Positions 7,516 to 14,904 of a stretch of DNA of 15,585 nucleotides are shown piece by piece. The stretch is from NCBI GenBank assembly GCA_002411515.1, contig DHTF01000049.1, positions 1 to 15,585 on the forward strand, written 5' to 3'. How positions within the stretch are numbered: the stretch's first letter is position 1; every line of letters starts with the position of its first letter. The position numbers and the translations under genes are program-made. Origin of the DNA: Proteiniphilum sp. UBA5267. GTDB taxonomy: Bacteria > Bacteroidota > Bacteroidia > Bacteroidales > Dysgonomonadaceae. The notes under the pieces are model-generated. The model ran no database searches, was not told where the DNA came from, and saw only the letters and a program-made list of their open reading frames with translations.

Positions 7516-8871
7516 TTATTCTTTGTGAGGCACACCCGCAACAGGAATTGTTTCTCCTATGCTTTCCACGGGTCCCATATCATAGACTTCAGGTCCCAGA
7601 CGGAGTCCGGAATTCAATATCTCATCCCAGGTGACATCCTTGCCTGTATAGGCAGCAACTCTTCCCATGATTGCCACCAGGCTCGAGTATGCCTGATCTT
7701 CTCCGTCGTTGATGGTGTCTCCTGTTCTGATTGCAGTAACCAGATTGATGTGTTCCTGGACGTAAGGATTGGTTACTTTCCATTCCGACTGGTTGTCGTT
7801 CTCTTCGGGCGTTGGATACTCCCATATCATATTCCCCTTCAGGTCATACAGCTTTCCGGCAGCATCGGCATAACCATTTGTGCAATTGATCTGTTCTACC
7901 TTGCCATTGGAACATCCGTCAATTTGTCTCGCTGCACAGTGCGTCCGCATGCCATTTTCGTAGAGATAATCGATGCTGAAAAAATCGTACTGGTCTCCGG
8001 TGACCCTTCTCTGCCTTCCACCCCATCCCGAAGCTTTGACGGGGTATTCTCCAAGATACCAGTTCATCACATCAATCTCGTGAATAAATTGTTCTGTGAT
8101 GTGATCTCCCGAGAGCCAGCAGAAATTTACCCAGTTCTTGAGCATGTATTCCATATCCGACCATTCCGGCTTTCTGGTGCGAAACCACAAAGCACCCCCG
8201 TTTCTGATTATGTGTGCTCCTGTAATATCACCAATTTCCCCATTCAACACCCTACGGCGGGTCTCCATATAGTCTTTTTGAGAACGGCGGATGGTTCCGC
8301 TGACGATATTCAGGTTCATTGATTGGGCTCTTTTTACGGATGCCAATACTTTCCTCACACCCATAGGATCCACTGCAATAGGTTTTTCCATGAAGATGTG
8401 CTTCCTTGCTTCGACAGCTGCTTCCACGTGTGTCGGACGAAAATGGGGTGGGGTACACAGCAGTACGACATCAATTCCAGCATCCATTACTTTTTGATAA
8501 CTGTCGAATCCAATAAAACAGTTTTCGTCCGGGACATCCACGTTCTTTTCTTTTTTCAGCACATCACGGCATGCATCCAGTTTATCTTTGAAAACATCAC
8601 CCAAGGCCACAATTTGCAGATTGGGACCGGCATTAAGAAAATCAATGGCTGCTCCCGTACCGCGTCCGCCGCAACCGATGAGTCCTGCCTTAATTACAGT
8701 TCCGTCCGGAGCCTGTTCGCGTAACAGTGGCAATTGATGTTCTTCACTCTTCTTTGTTTTTGATGTAGAGCAGGAACTCAACAGGGGGATTCCCCCCATT
8801 ACTCCTGCCGTGCCGGCCACAAGTGAACTTTTTAGAAAGTTTCTTCGTGATAATGGATTGTCAGATTGCAT
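7516..8871 (-). CDS. Gfo/Idh/MocA family oxidoreductase B, Tat lipoprotein
   Basis: The 451-residue product starts with the Tat motif LSRRNFLKSS (residues 8-17) and has a probable lipobox LSSC with Cys34, so it is likely exported folded and then anchored to a membrane by lipid. The NAD(P)-binding loop is GLIGCGGRGTG (residues 63-73), the EKP motif is at 162-164, and the substrate-side motif SGDHITEQFIHEID spans 254-267 with His257 and His264. These features place it in the Gfo/Idh/MocA family with the C-terminal alpha/beta domain. It is a close relative of oxidoreductase A: both share the TPP.FRP.H loop, the EKP.AVD loop, the WLSGDH...EQ.IH.ID segment and GGRQ.R. The next upstream gene, the TIM-barrel protein, ends 114 bases away, the widest gap inside the central part of the cluster, where a possible internal promoter lies. 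Confidence 0.88.
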   Translation of the reverse strand: MQSDNPLSRRNFLKSSLVAGTAGVMGGIPLLSSCSTSKTKKSEEHQLPLLREQAPDGTVIKAGLIGCGGRGTGAAIDFLNAGPNLQIVALGDVFKDKLDACRDVLKKEKNVDVPDENCFIGFDSYQKVMDAGIDVVLLCTPPHFRPTHVEAAVEARKHIFMEKPIAVDPMGVRKVLASVKRAQSMNLNIVSGTIRRSQKDYMETRRRVLNGEIGDITGAHIIRNGGALWFRTRKPEWSDMEYMLKNWVNFCWLSGDHITEQFIHEIDVMNWYLGEYPVKASGWGGRQRRVTGDQYDFFSIDYLYENGMRTHCAARQIDGCSNGKVEQINCTNGYADAAGKLYDLKGNMIWEYPTPEENDNQSEWKVTNPYVQEHINLVTAIRTGDTINDGEDQAYSSLVAIMGRVAAYTGKDVTWDEILNSGLRLGPEVYDMGPVESIGETIPVAGVPHKE

Positions 8872-8904
8872 TTAATATAATATTTTTAATAAAAGAAGAA
8901 TTTA

Positions 8905-8912
8905 CAAAGTTA
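8905..8912 (-). promoter_or_regulatory. Possible internal -7 promoter element
   Basis: Read on the minus strand the bases are TAACTTTG, a full match to the Bacteroidota -7 consensus TAnnTTTG, 33 bases before the oxidoreductase B start. The nearest TTTG on the upstream side (8938-8941) leaves a 25-base spacer, longer than the usual 19-21, so the -33 partner is doubtful. Confidence 0.3.
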
Positions 8913-8985
8913 AAAATAAAAGAAAATGAATGATACTCAAATTCCGAAAATATTGTTTCACAAAAAGAGTTACAAGCTTTACATT

Positions 8986-9939
8986 CTATAGATATGATAT
9001 GATTTCATCCATTTGCATCGAGATCTGTTTCAGGTGATTCCGGTCTCCCCCGGGAACTTCTGCTGTGAGCCAGCCTCCTTGATGATTGACATCACTGATC
9101 GCTTTCATCACCACCGGCCAGTTGTTATCGCCTTTTAGCAAATCCACTTTGAACCCTTCCCATAACCCTTTTGTATTCATAAGTTCGCGACTGAACTCTT
9201 TGATATGAAGCTTCATAATGCGCCTGTTTAGTGTCCGGATCCAGTGTTCGGGCCATCCGTAACGCAAAATATTCCCAATATCAAAATACCATCCTACCAA
9301 TGGATGGTTGATTTCATCGATGAACCTTTTCGCTTCAACAGGACTTAGCAGAAAGTTGTTCCAAACGTTTTCCAACGCAATCTGCATGCCTGTTTCTTCT
9401 GCATAAGGAATGAGCTCTCTGATGGAATTCTGAGAAGTAATATATGCCTGTTCATATGGTACTTTTTCATTTACCACACCCGGGACGACCAGCACGGTAT
9501 CTCCTCCTAACTCTTTTACTTCCTGTAGTGATTTTGCCACCGATAGAATACATTTTTTCCTTACTTCCGGATCAGGATCTGAGAGAGGAGCACTCCAGTG
9601 ATCCTTATTTACTACCGAAGGGAGTTCGATGCCTGACTTTTCCTTTGCCGCCAGTATCTCAGATAGCGAGAAATCTACCGGACTGTTTAGTTCCACCCCG
9701 TCGAATCCCAGGTCCTTTGCCAGTTTGAATTTGTCGGAGAGGGACAATTCTTCTTTGATCATCGCAAATCCCAGGCTCTTTTTCAAAACGACTTTTTGTT
9801 TTGTTTTTTCATCAGCCATGGAATGCAATGACCCCCACGAACCGATAGCCTGCTTTGGCGATATCGCTGCCGCTAGCGGAGAAACAGCCGACGCACCAGC
9901 GATGACAGCTGCCGACTTAAGAAAATTCCGTTTGTTCAT
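8986..9939 (-). CDS. TIM-barrel sugar phosphate isomerase/epimerase-like protein, exported
   Basis: The 317-residue product has a Tat-like start, NKRNFLKSAA (residues 2-11, Lys-Arg in place of Arg-Arg), and an Ala-rich hydrophobic stretch to residue ~26. The rest is a xylose-isomerase-like (AP endonuclease 2 fold) barrel: GFDGVELNSP at 78-87, then the likely metal ligands Glu190 (ALENVWN), Asp220 (YFDIGN), His245 (KLHIKEF) and Glu294 (TAEVPGG). Members next to Gfo/Idh/MocA genes often act on keto-sugars, as isomerases, epimerases, lyases or hydratases. The start lies only 8 bases after the stop of oxidoreductase A, so the two genes are translated from one message. The export signal argues for work in the periplasm with the dehydrogenases rather than on a cytoplasmic sugar phosphate. 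Confidence 0.87.
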   Translation of the reverse strand: MNKRNFLKSAAVIAGASAVSPLAAAISPKQAIGSWGSLHSMADEKTKQKVVLKKSLGFAMIKEELSLSDKFKLAKDLGFDGVELNSPVDFSLSEILAAKEKSGIELPSVVNKDHWSAPLSDPDPEVRKKCILSVAKSLQEVKELGGDTVLVVPGVVNEKVPYEQAYITSQNSIRELIPYAEETGMQIALENVWNNFLLSPVEAKRFIDEINHPLVGWYFDIGNILRYGWPEHWIRTLNRRIMKLHIKEFSRELMNTKGLWEGFKVDLLKGDNNWPVVMKAISDVNHQGGWLTAEVPGGDRNHLKQISMQMDEIISYL

Positions 9940-9947
9940 ATTGTTGC

Positions 9948-11270
9948 TTATTTAAATTCTGTTATTCCTGGAACCGCTACCGAAATATCATATTTGGTAT
10001 CCCACGAAATATTTTCGGGAAACAACACCTCTGTTGAGTTCAGCGCTTGATCAAATGTAATAGTCTCACCTGTATAGACAGCCATTCTTCCTGCCAAGGC
10101 TATCATATTGGAACGTGTCATCCATTCTCCGTCGTTCATCGGCTTATTGGCCCTGATGGAAGCAAATAGCTCATCGTGTTCCACCTGATACATTCCCCTC
10201 ACTTTTGTTTGCTTATAAGCCTCCGCATCTGTGAATTTGGTTGTATCTGCCAGGTTCCAAGCATTCTTTCCTGTAATTTTATGTTCTCCCGTACGGCAAT
10301 CCACATAACATCTTCCATCCTTCCCGATTAATTCAATCGCATATGAAGGAGTCGTGTTGTTCTGTTGCCGGCAGAAGAAATATATTTTTGCACCATTATC
10401 ATATTCATAAGTCAGTCCGAAATGGTCATATACATTTCCGAAGTTCGAATCAGTTCTTTTTTGTCTTCCTCCTGTACCGCTGATCTTTAATGGAGCTTTG
10501 TCACCCATTGCCCAGGAAAACATGTCGATGCTGTGTATAGCTTGTTCAATGAGGTGATCACCGGAAAGCCAGTTATAATACAACCAGTTGCGGAGCTTGA
10601 ATTCCATGTCAGACCAACCACGTTGTCGCTCTTTGAACCATAATTCACCTGTATTATAAGTTGCTTCACCGCCCAGGATTTCGCCGATCTGACCGTTCAG
10701 TACTCTACCAAAGATATCTCTTTTGGGTTGATGATATCTCCAGCAGAATCCGGAAACCAATGACAGGTTTTTAGCTTTTGCCTTTTTGGCAGCCTCCATC
10801 ACCCTGCGTAAACCGGGCGCATCCACTGCAAAAGGCTTTTCACAAAAGATATGCTTATTGGCGTTCACAGCTGCTTCAAGGTGTTGCGGTCTGAAGCAGG
10901 GTGGTGTTGCTAATAGTACCACATCCACATCGGAATCGATCAGCTTCTGATAGGCATCGAGACCAATAAACCTGTTATTTGCTGTCACCTGTACTTTGTT
11001 ACCATACTTCTCTTTCAAATTGTTGTACGATGATTGCAACTGATCTTCAAAAGCATCAGCCATTGCAGTTAAAATAATGTTTGGATCTGCATTTAAAGCT
11101 TCCCCGGCGGCACCTGTGCCACGTCCACCACAACCGATCAGTCCCACTTTCAGCGTGTTGCTGTTCGCACTCCAGATAGAACCCGATCCCATTGATGTAT
11201 GAGTAGCCAACACAGTTCCTGCCGTGGCTAAGCCGGCTGTCTTAATAAATTGTCTTCTTGAATAGTTCAT
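9948..11270 (-). CDS. Gfo/Idh/MocA family oxidoreductase A, Tat-exported
   Basis: The 440-residue product opens with the Tat motif SRRQFIKTAG (residues 4-13). The dinucleotide loop is GLIGCGGRGTG (43-53), EKP is at 144-146 and the catalytic-region SGDHLIEQAIHSID at 236-249 with His239 and His246. Unlike oxidoreductase B it has no lipobox, so it should be free in the periplasm. The overall pattern is so close to B that the two are probably paralogues from duplication, now separated by the TIM-barrel gene. The gene sits 74 bases after the GH127 gene and 8 bases before the TIM-barrel gene. Function as an oxidase or reductase of a sugar ring carbon is inferred from the family; the exact reaction is unknown. 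Confidence 0.88.
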   Translation of the reverse strand: MNYSRRQFIKTAGLATAGTVLATHTSMGSGSIWSANSNTLKVGLIGCGGRGTGAAGEALNADPNIILTAMADAFEDQLQSSYNNLKEKYGNKVQVTANNRFIGLDAYQKLIDSDVDVVLLATPPCFRPQHLEAAVNANKHIFCEKPFAVDAPGLRRVMEAAKKAKAKNLSLVSGFCWRYHQPKRDIFGRVLNGQIGEILGGEATYNTGELWFKERQRGWSDMEFKLRNWLYYNWLSGDHLIEQAIHSIDMFSWAMGDKAPLKISGTGGRQKRTDSNFGNVYDHFGLTYEYDNGAKIYFFCRQQNNTTPSYAIELIGKDGRCYVDCRTGEHKITGKNAWNLADTTKFTDAEAYKQTKVRGMYQVEHDELFASIRANKPMNDGEWMTRSNMIALAGRMAVYTGETITFDQALNSTEVLFPENISWDTKYDISVAVPGITEFK

Positions 11271-11344
11271 AGTATATTGGTTTACCTTGATTGTACTTCC
11301 ATAGTTAAAAAAGCTAATACTAAAATTGCCACTAAATGTTTTAT

Positions 11345-13219
11345 TTATTCATTATAATCAATCCAAACTTTCATTCGACCAGCTTCCCGATTATCCCATG
11401 CGTAGTAGGGGATAAATTTAATATTTTTATTATCTGTAATTGCTTCGATGGTGGTTACTCCATTTAAGAGTGATGAATTAAAAGTTTCATTGAACTTTGT
11501 TGTTGATGAAAGCGTCAACTCATCAAACGAAGGGTTATCCGTTTCTTCCACGCAGTAAACCAGTGGACCTCTTTGAATAGCTCTTTTCCCAACATTTTCT
11601 TTCACATGCGGATCGGCTTGCTCTATTTCAACCGGCATATTCATTGCAAGTGTTATTTTATCACCTTCCTTCCATTTTCGGTTTATTGCCAGATATCCTT
11701 TTTCAGTATGTAGATCTGTAACCGGTTTTCCGTTCACAGAAACAGTATATTTTTTGCACCAGTCGGGAATCCGTAAACGAAATTCTTTTTTCAAAGGTTT
11801 ATCCAACGATTCAACAGTGAGCGTTACATTGCCATCCCACGGATAATTTGTTTCTTGATGTAAGGTGAATGTTTTTTCTCCGGTTTTTATCTCTGCTTTA
11901 TTTCCGATGTAAAGATTTACCCAAACTGCATCTTTGGATGTTCCGTAGATGTAGTTCCCGATGGATGGGAGAAAGCGCGAAACCTGACTGGGACAGCAAG
12001 CCGTTCCATACCATTCTTTCCGATGATGATCTCCATGAGAAGCCAATGGATTCACATAAAAAAACGAATCTCCTTTCAGCGATACGCCTGCAAGAGCCCC
12101 ATTATACATGGAACGTTCCAAAACATCTATATACTTTGAATCACCGGTAAGTTGATTCATGCGTGAATTCCAGAAAACCATTCCTACGGAAGCGCAAGTT
12201 TCGCAATATGCATCATAGTTAGGCAGATCGTAAGGTTTTGTAAATCCTTCGTTGTGACGTGAAGAACCGATGCCACCCGTTAAATACATCTTGGTCAATA
12301 CCACATCGTTCCACAAACGGTTTAATGCCTCAATATATCCAGTATCGTTTTTCAAAGCTGCTACATCGGCCATTCCGCAAAATAGATACATGGCCCGAAC
12401 AGCATGTCCATTGATGTTCGATAAATCTCTTACAGGCATTTCGTCCTGATAGTATATCGGATTCCAAGTTCCCTCGGTTCCTTTGGATCCATGACCGTAA
12501 CCACGTTCTTCCAGCAGCCAATAAGCAAAATCGAGGTATTTTTCTTCGTTAGTTACTTCGTACAGTTTAACAAGCGCCAACTCAATTTCTTCGTGTCCCG
12601 GAACCCAATGACGTTTATCGGGACCAAATTCGTTCATCATATGATCTGCCATTCGGATGGAAACATCAAGTAATTTACGTTTACCGGTTGCTTTATAATA
12701 GGCAACAGCTGCCTCAATCATATGTCCGGCACAGTACATTTCGTGTTTGTCCATATTCGTCCAGCGTTTATGGATCCCGGTTATTGTATAGAATGTGTTT
12801 ATGTAGCCATCCGATTCTTGAGCAGCAGCAAATTTATCGATCCATTCATCAGCTTTCTTTTCCAATTCGGAATTTGGATTGTTTATAAGGCTGTAAGCTA
12901 TACCTTCCAATGCTTTATATACATCAGAATCATCGTAAAAGATGCCAGAATGCCCACCTGACTTTTTAGCTGCATTTTCGAAGTTCTGTATCCGGCCTGT
13001 TTTGTTTTCAATTTGATCGATACATACCGGAAGCGTGAAAGTAACGTGATTTTTTAGCCTTGGCGACCAGAAACTATCGGTGATTTTTATGTGTGAGAAA
13101 TCGACAGTTTCAATCTTTTTAGGTGCAGTTTTATCTTTTGAATTTTTGTCTGTAAATCCGAAACACACGATACTTGTTGTAAGTACCAGCAATATTGTTA
13201 GGATATTTTTTAATTTCAT
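11345..13219 (-). CDS. GH127 (DUF1680) beta-L-arabinofuranosidase-type glycoside hydrolase
   Basis: The 624-residue product has a Sec signal (MKLKNILTILLVLTTSIVCF) and fits the (alpha/alpha)6 barrel plus beta-sandwich plan of GH127. The active-site pattern of the Bifidobacterium enzyme HypBA1 is complete: acid/base Glu324 (RHNEGF), zinc ligands Glu340 and Cys342 (YCETCASVG) and the pair Cys408-Cys409 (GTACCPSQ). The Glu324-Glu340 spacing of 16 equals that of HypBA1 (Glu322, Glu338, from memory), where one of the paired cysteines is the nucleophile. It should therefore be catalytically competent, releasing beta-L-arabinofuranose or a related sugar; GH127 and DUF1680 relatives vary in substrate. 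It lies 46 bases after the propeller glycosidase and belongs to the same transcription unit. Confidence 0.9.
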   Translation of the reverse strand: MKLKNILTILLVLTTSIVCFGFTDKNSKDKTAPKKIETVDFSHIKITDSFWSPRLKNHVTFTLPVCIDQIENKTGRIQNFENAAKKSGGHSGIFYDDSDVYKALEGIAYSLINNPNSELEKKADEWIDKFAAAQESDGYINTFYTITGIHKRWTNMDKHEMYCAGHMIEAAVAYYKATGKRKLLDVSIRMADHMMNEFGPDKRHWVPGHEEIELALVKLYEVTNEEKYLDFAYWLLEERGYGHGSKGTEGTWNPIYYQDEMPVRDLSNINGHAVRAMYLFCGMADVAALKNDTGYIEALNRLWNDVVLTKMYLTGGIGSSRHNEGFTKPYDLPNYDAYCETCASVGMVFWNSRMNQLTGDSKYIDVLERSMYNGALAGVSLKGDSFFYVNPLASHGDHHRKEWYGTACCPSQVSRFLPSIGNYIYGTSKDAVWVNLYIGNKAEIKTGEKTFTLHQETNYPWDGNVTLTVESLDKPLKKEFRLRIPDWCKKYTVSVNGKPVTDLHTEKGYLAINRKWKEGDKITLAMNMPVEIEQADPHVKENVGKRAIQRGPLVYCVEETDNPSFDELTLSSTTKFNETFNSSLLNGVTTIEAITDNKNIKFIPYYAWDNREAGRMKVWIDYNE

Positions 13220-13265
13220 GTTAGTCGGATTTTATCAGTTGAAAAAATGGTTTAAATATTTCTTT

Positions 13266-14381
13266 TCATTCATGTTGAAAATTCATTTTACTCTTTCCTA
13301 AATCGGTTGAGGTTGCTACAGCAATTCCTCTGTTTCCCTTGTTATCCACTGCACAATAAAAATGATATACAACACCTTTATACTTTATAACAAAAGGTTT
13401 ATGAGCATATTGACTGTCAAAATCTTCCGAAGGACTGATTAAATCATCACCTTTCCAATAAGTCCAATTCTTCAAATCATAAGAGCAAGCAAAACGCTCG
13501 AAAGCTCCCGGTTTCCAGAAAGCTCCAAAGTAGAACATTACCCAAATATCATCTATTTTAGTAATAAAAGCATCGCCGGAAATTCCAGAACCATGATCTA
13601 TGACAGGAGAGTTATCGTAACGTTTCCATTCTTTCATATTATGTGAAACAGCCATGGCTATTCTTTCGGCAACGGTATTTGTTATGTTTCCGCCCTTAGC
13701 ATTATAAAACATGACGAAAGGATAACCCAACGTTTTTTTCTTGTCCCATATAACTGTACTTTTAAAAATTGTCTGGTTGTCGTACCATTTAGAATCTTTA
13801 TCGTTCGGTGAAATTATAGGTTTTTTTATTCTCTTCCATTCATGCACTTTCGTTAAATCTTTTGTGAAGGCTAATCCGATTTTTAATTTTCCTGCCTCAT
13901 ATCCAGTTGATTCACCTCCCAAGTATGTCATCCAATAATAATTATTGTATTTTTGAACTTCATATGATCCACCCCATTCATAATCTTGTAGAGCAATGTA
14001 TCCAGCTTTTTGATTGTCATCCCAAGAATTGTTTGAAAATGACATAATGCACCCCAAAGTATTCCATTCTAATAAATTATCACTTTTAGCAAGCCAAGTT
14101 TCGTATCCTTTACCATCGAATACGATGTATGTCATGTACCATGAATTATTATTTCTGAAGATGCTTGGACTATCTACCATTTTCTCTCGTTTATCGGGTA
14201 CAATAACTAAACCATATTTAAACGGCGTCTTTATTTCATTATAAACTTGATTCATAATGCTGTCCGGGACGATTGGGAAATGGTCACTTGAACTATCATC
14301 GTATACCCCCACCAAATTAGAATACATAAAAAATAATGGCACAAATAATAGTAAAAATAAAATGGGGAGTCTTTTTTTCAT
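13266..14381 (-). CDS. Five-bladed beta-propeller glycosidase (GH43/GH117-like)
   Basis: The start at 14381 (371 aa) is preferred over the first ATG of the frame at 14441, because it opens a clean signal-like stretch, MKKRLPILFLLLFVPLFF; the 20 extra residues overlap sequence that looks like the end of a decayed gene. Propeller strands recur as 'SPSIFRNNNSWYMTYI', 'YEVQKYNNYYWMTYLG', 'GDAFITKIDDIWVMFYFG' and 'KPFVIKYKGVVYHFY', the blade pattern of GH43, GH117, GH130 and relatives. Candidate acidic residues are Asp70 (MVDSP), Glu141 (GSYEVQ) and Asp270 (SGDAF); His327 (AHKPF) may line the pocket. The exact GH family cannot be fixed by eye. The hydrophobic N-terminus may be a membrane anchor or an uncleaved signal, so a periplasmic location is inferred. 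Confidence 0.75.
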   Translation of the reverse strand: MKKRLPILFLLLFVPLFFMYSNLVGVYDDSSSDHFPIVPDSIMNQVYNEIKTPFKYGLVIVPDKREKMVDSPSIFRNNNSWYMTYIVFDGKGYETWLAKSDNLLEWNTLGCIMSFSNNSWDDNQKAGYIALQDYEWGGSYEVQKYNNYYWMTYLGGESTGYEAGKLKIGLAFTKDLTKVHEWKRIKKPIISPNDKDSKWYDNQTIFKSTVIWDKKKTLGYPFVMFYNAKGGNITNTVAERIAMAVSHNMKEWKRYDNSPVIDHGSGISGDAFITKIDDIWVMFYFGAFWKPGAFERFACSYDLKNWTYWKGDDLISPSEDFDSQYAHKPFVIKYKGVVYHFYCAVDNKGNRGIAVATSTDLGKSKMNFQHE

Positions 14382-14385
14382 TTTC

Positions 14386-14676
14386 TTAAATTCGAATAGT
14401 AATCTTACTGATATTGATTGAGATATGTTTAAATTTACCATCTACATACACTGGAAATCCTTTATTATTTGTATTTCTTTCCGTTTTTATCCCAAACAAT
14501 GGTCAACAGGTTGTGGTGATATTTCACCCGGTCTAGGCAAAACCAATCCCAGTAATTTTCAGGAATAAGAGGATGTATTGTTAAAGTATCAGACATGGAG
14601 GGTTGAATTTACTTCGTTCTATCGGTTGACGACCTCGAGCTTTCAGTATTGGTCGTGAAATCCAGTTGTCAGTCAT
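14386..14676 (-). pseudogene. Frameshifted C-terminal remnant of a large glycosidase
   Basis: Three pieces on the minus strand join into one recognisable tail. Piece one (14676-14597) ends in IERSKFNPP; piece two (from 14596) reads SDTLTIHPLIPENYWDWFCL and goes on with LLTIVWDKNGKKY; piece three continues NKGFPVYVDGKF and stops at 14386-14388. Phase changes separate the pieces, one near 14596 and one near 14468. The text 'WDWFCLD...Y..N.LTI.WDK.G..Y.KG....VDGK' is like the end of big Bacteroidota glycosidases with an (alpha/alpha)6 catalytic domain (MGH1 or rhamnosidase-like); this is from memory. The last stop is 4 bases before the propeller gene's start, a normal operon spacing, so the intact gene was probably the operon's neighbour. 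The catalytic part is gone. Confidence 0.55.
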
Positions 14677-14904
14677 GTTTCTTCTGGTTTTTAGTTTGAC
14701 TTCAAATTGTTCTTAAATAGGAAGTACCATTTGTTTTCCTATGCAGTTTTACACATACTATTTCAGCAGGTGTAGGTAATATTATTCTCAAAGATACAGC
14801 AATAATTCAAATAATGCTTTCATCAATCAGAAAATAATGACTATCTACCTGTTTGCACATATCTTGAATAATGAGGGCGTTCAGGTGACCATGCGTTATC
14901 TGAA
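14677..14904. other. Degraded, non-coding stretch between the glycosidase remnant and the ADP-ribosylglycohydrolase gene
   Basis: No complete gene is visible. On the minus strand short open pieces occur: NAWSPERPHYSRYVQTGR, near 14835-14895, and a ~32-residue piece around 14720-14815 containing LPTPAEIVCVKLHRKTNG. A third, QFEVKLKTRRN, runs straight into the glycosidase remnant at 14676. They lie in different phases and may be further debris of deleted genes. I cannot assign them to a family. Confidence 0.4.
14789..14796 (-). promoter_or_regulatory. Possible -7 promoter element upstream of the glycosidase cluster
   Basis: On the minus strand the bases read TATCTTTG, matching the Bacteroidota -7 consensus TAnnTTTG. 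A TTTG lies only 11 bases upstream (14808-14811), too close for a standard -33, and the next TTG is 27 bases away. It would give a leader of roughly 400 bases before the propeller gene. In AT-rich DNA such an 8-mer can arise by chance. Confidence 0.22.

Noticed and set aside
7465..8322. Long plus-strand open frame (285 aa) opposite oxidoreductase B
   Set aside because: It lies wholly antisense to a gene with full family motifs, has a Cys/Ser/His-rich composition of a reverse-frame translation and shows no domain of its own.
13080..13301. Plus-strand frame (73 aa) over the start of the GH127 gene
   Set aside because: It is antisense to the GH127 signal peptide and to the gap behind it; the hydrophobic look comes from the reverse complement of that signal.
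14382..14441. ATG at 14441 as the start of the propeller glycosidase
   Set aside because: The extra 20 residues precede the hydrophobic signal stretch and the same bases encode the VDGK tail of the glycosidase remnant in another phase.
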